A stretch of DNA of 5,812 bases from Chloroflexota bacterium (lineage in GTDB: Bacteria; Chloroflexota; UBA6077): NCBI GenBank assembly GCA_021806765.1, contig JAJZQR010000330.1, forward strand, positions 1-5,812. The letters run 5' to 3'. This document shows positions 5,749-5,812 of the stretch, piece by piece. The number at the start of each line of letters is the position of its first letter. The first letter of the stretch is position 1. Both the position numbers and the translations under genes were made by a program. The notes below the pieces were generated by a model. That model was given only the letters and a program-made list of their open reading frames with translations. It did no database searches and was not told the DNA's origin.

Positions 5749-5812
5749 GCGATCAACATAGGAGAAGGGACGCCTCCCGTCGAGATTTGTGGCATCCTTG
5801 GAAGTGTCAACA

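Noticed and set aside
5805..5810. Perfect - strand TTGACA near the right edge
   Set aside because: No acceptable -10 lies 16-18 bases downstream, and the nearest - strand gene is over 500 bases away.
5749..5812. Possible start of another + strand gene after GGAGAAGGG (5761-5769)
   Set aside because: The first GTG (5789) is about 20 bases from that sequence, too far, and only eight codons are visible.

Overview
The window comes from a GC-rich bacterium and reads as one housekeeping block followed by one accessory block. The housekeeping block is on the + strand: peptide deformylase (def, 154-672), then the protein-export pair secD (967-2379) and secF (2387-3376). It is closed by a perfect GC-rich hairpin at 3408-3439. 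The accessory block is on the - strand: a polytopic membrane protein of GT-C glycosyltransferase type (3693-5270), convergent with secF. The last 540 bases hold little that can be identified, apart from one possible short + strand ORF (5539-5748).

The short SecD (470 aa, against about 615 in E. coli), the separate SecD and SecF proteins and the motif wording (GMAVDANILIFERMREE in SecD, GFSVHDTIVVFDRIREN in SecF) suggest a Chloroflexota-like or other deep-branching lineage rather than a proteobacterium. This is an inference from memory of the families and the phylum is not secure.

The three + strand genes act at successive points in the life of a protein. Def removes the N-formyl group from nascent chains. 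SecD and SecF form the membrane complex that uses the proton gradient to help preproteins cross the membrane after SecA/SecYEG has started their export. secD and secF are separated by only 7 bases and must be co-transcribed. def is separated from secD by 294 bases, which contain a near-consensus sigma70-type promoter (TTGACA, 18-base spacer, TATACT). secDF is therefore probably transcribed on its own, with a leader of about 180 nt. That leader is the most interesting part of the window. It can form several competing stems, the last followed by a T-rich run, and it ends in a 13-codon ORF whose stop overlaps the secD start as ATGA. No yajC lies between def and secD.

The - strand membrane protein has an excellent Shine-Dalgarno sequence that fixes its start at 5270 and gives 525 aa. 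By hand count of the first 80 codons, about 62% end in G or C, against about 78% in secD, which fits an accessory or acquired gene. No CRISPR array, tRNA, rRNA or insertion sequence was seen, and nothing amounts to a clearly new multigene system.
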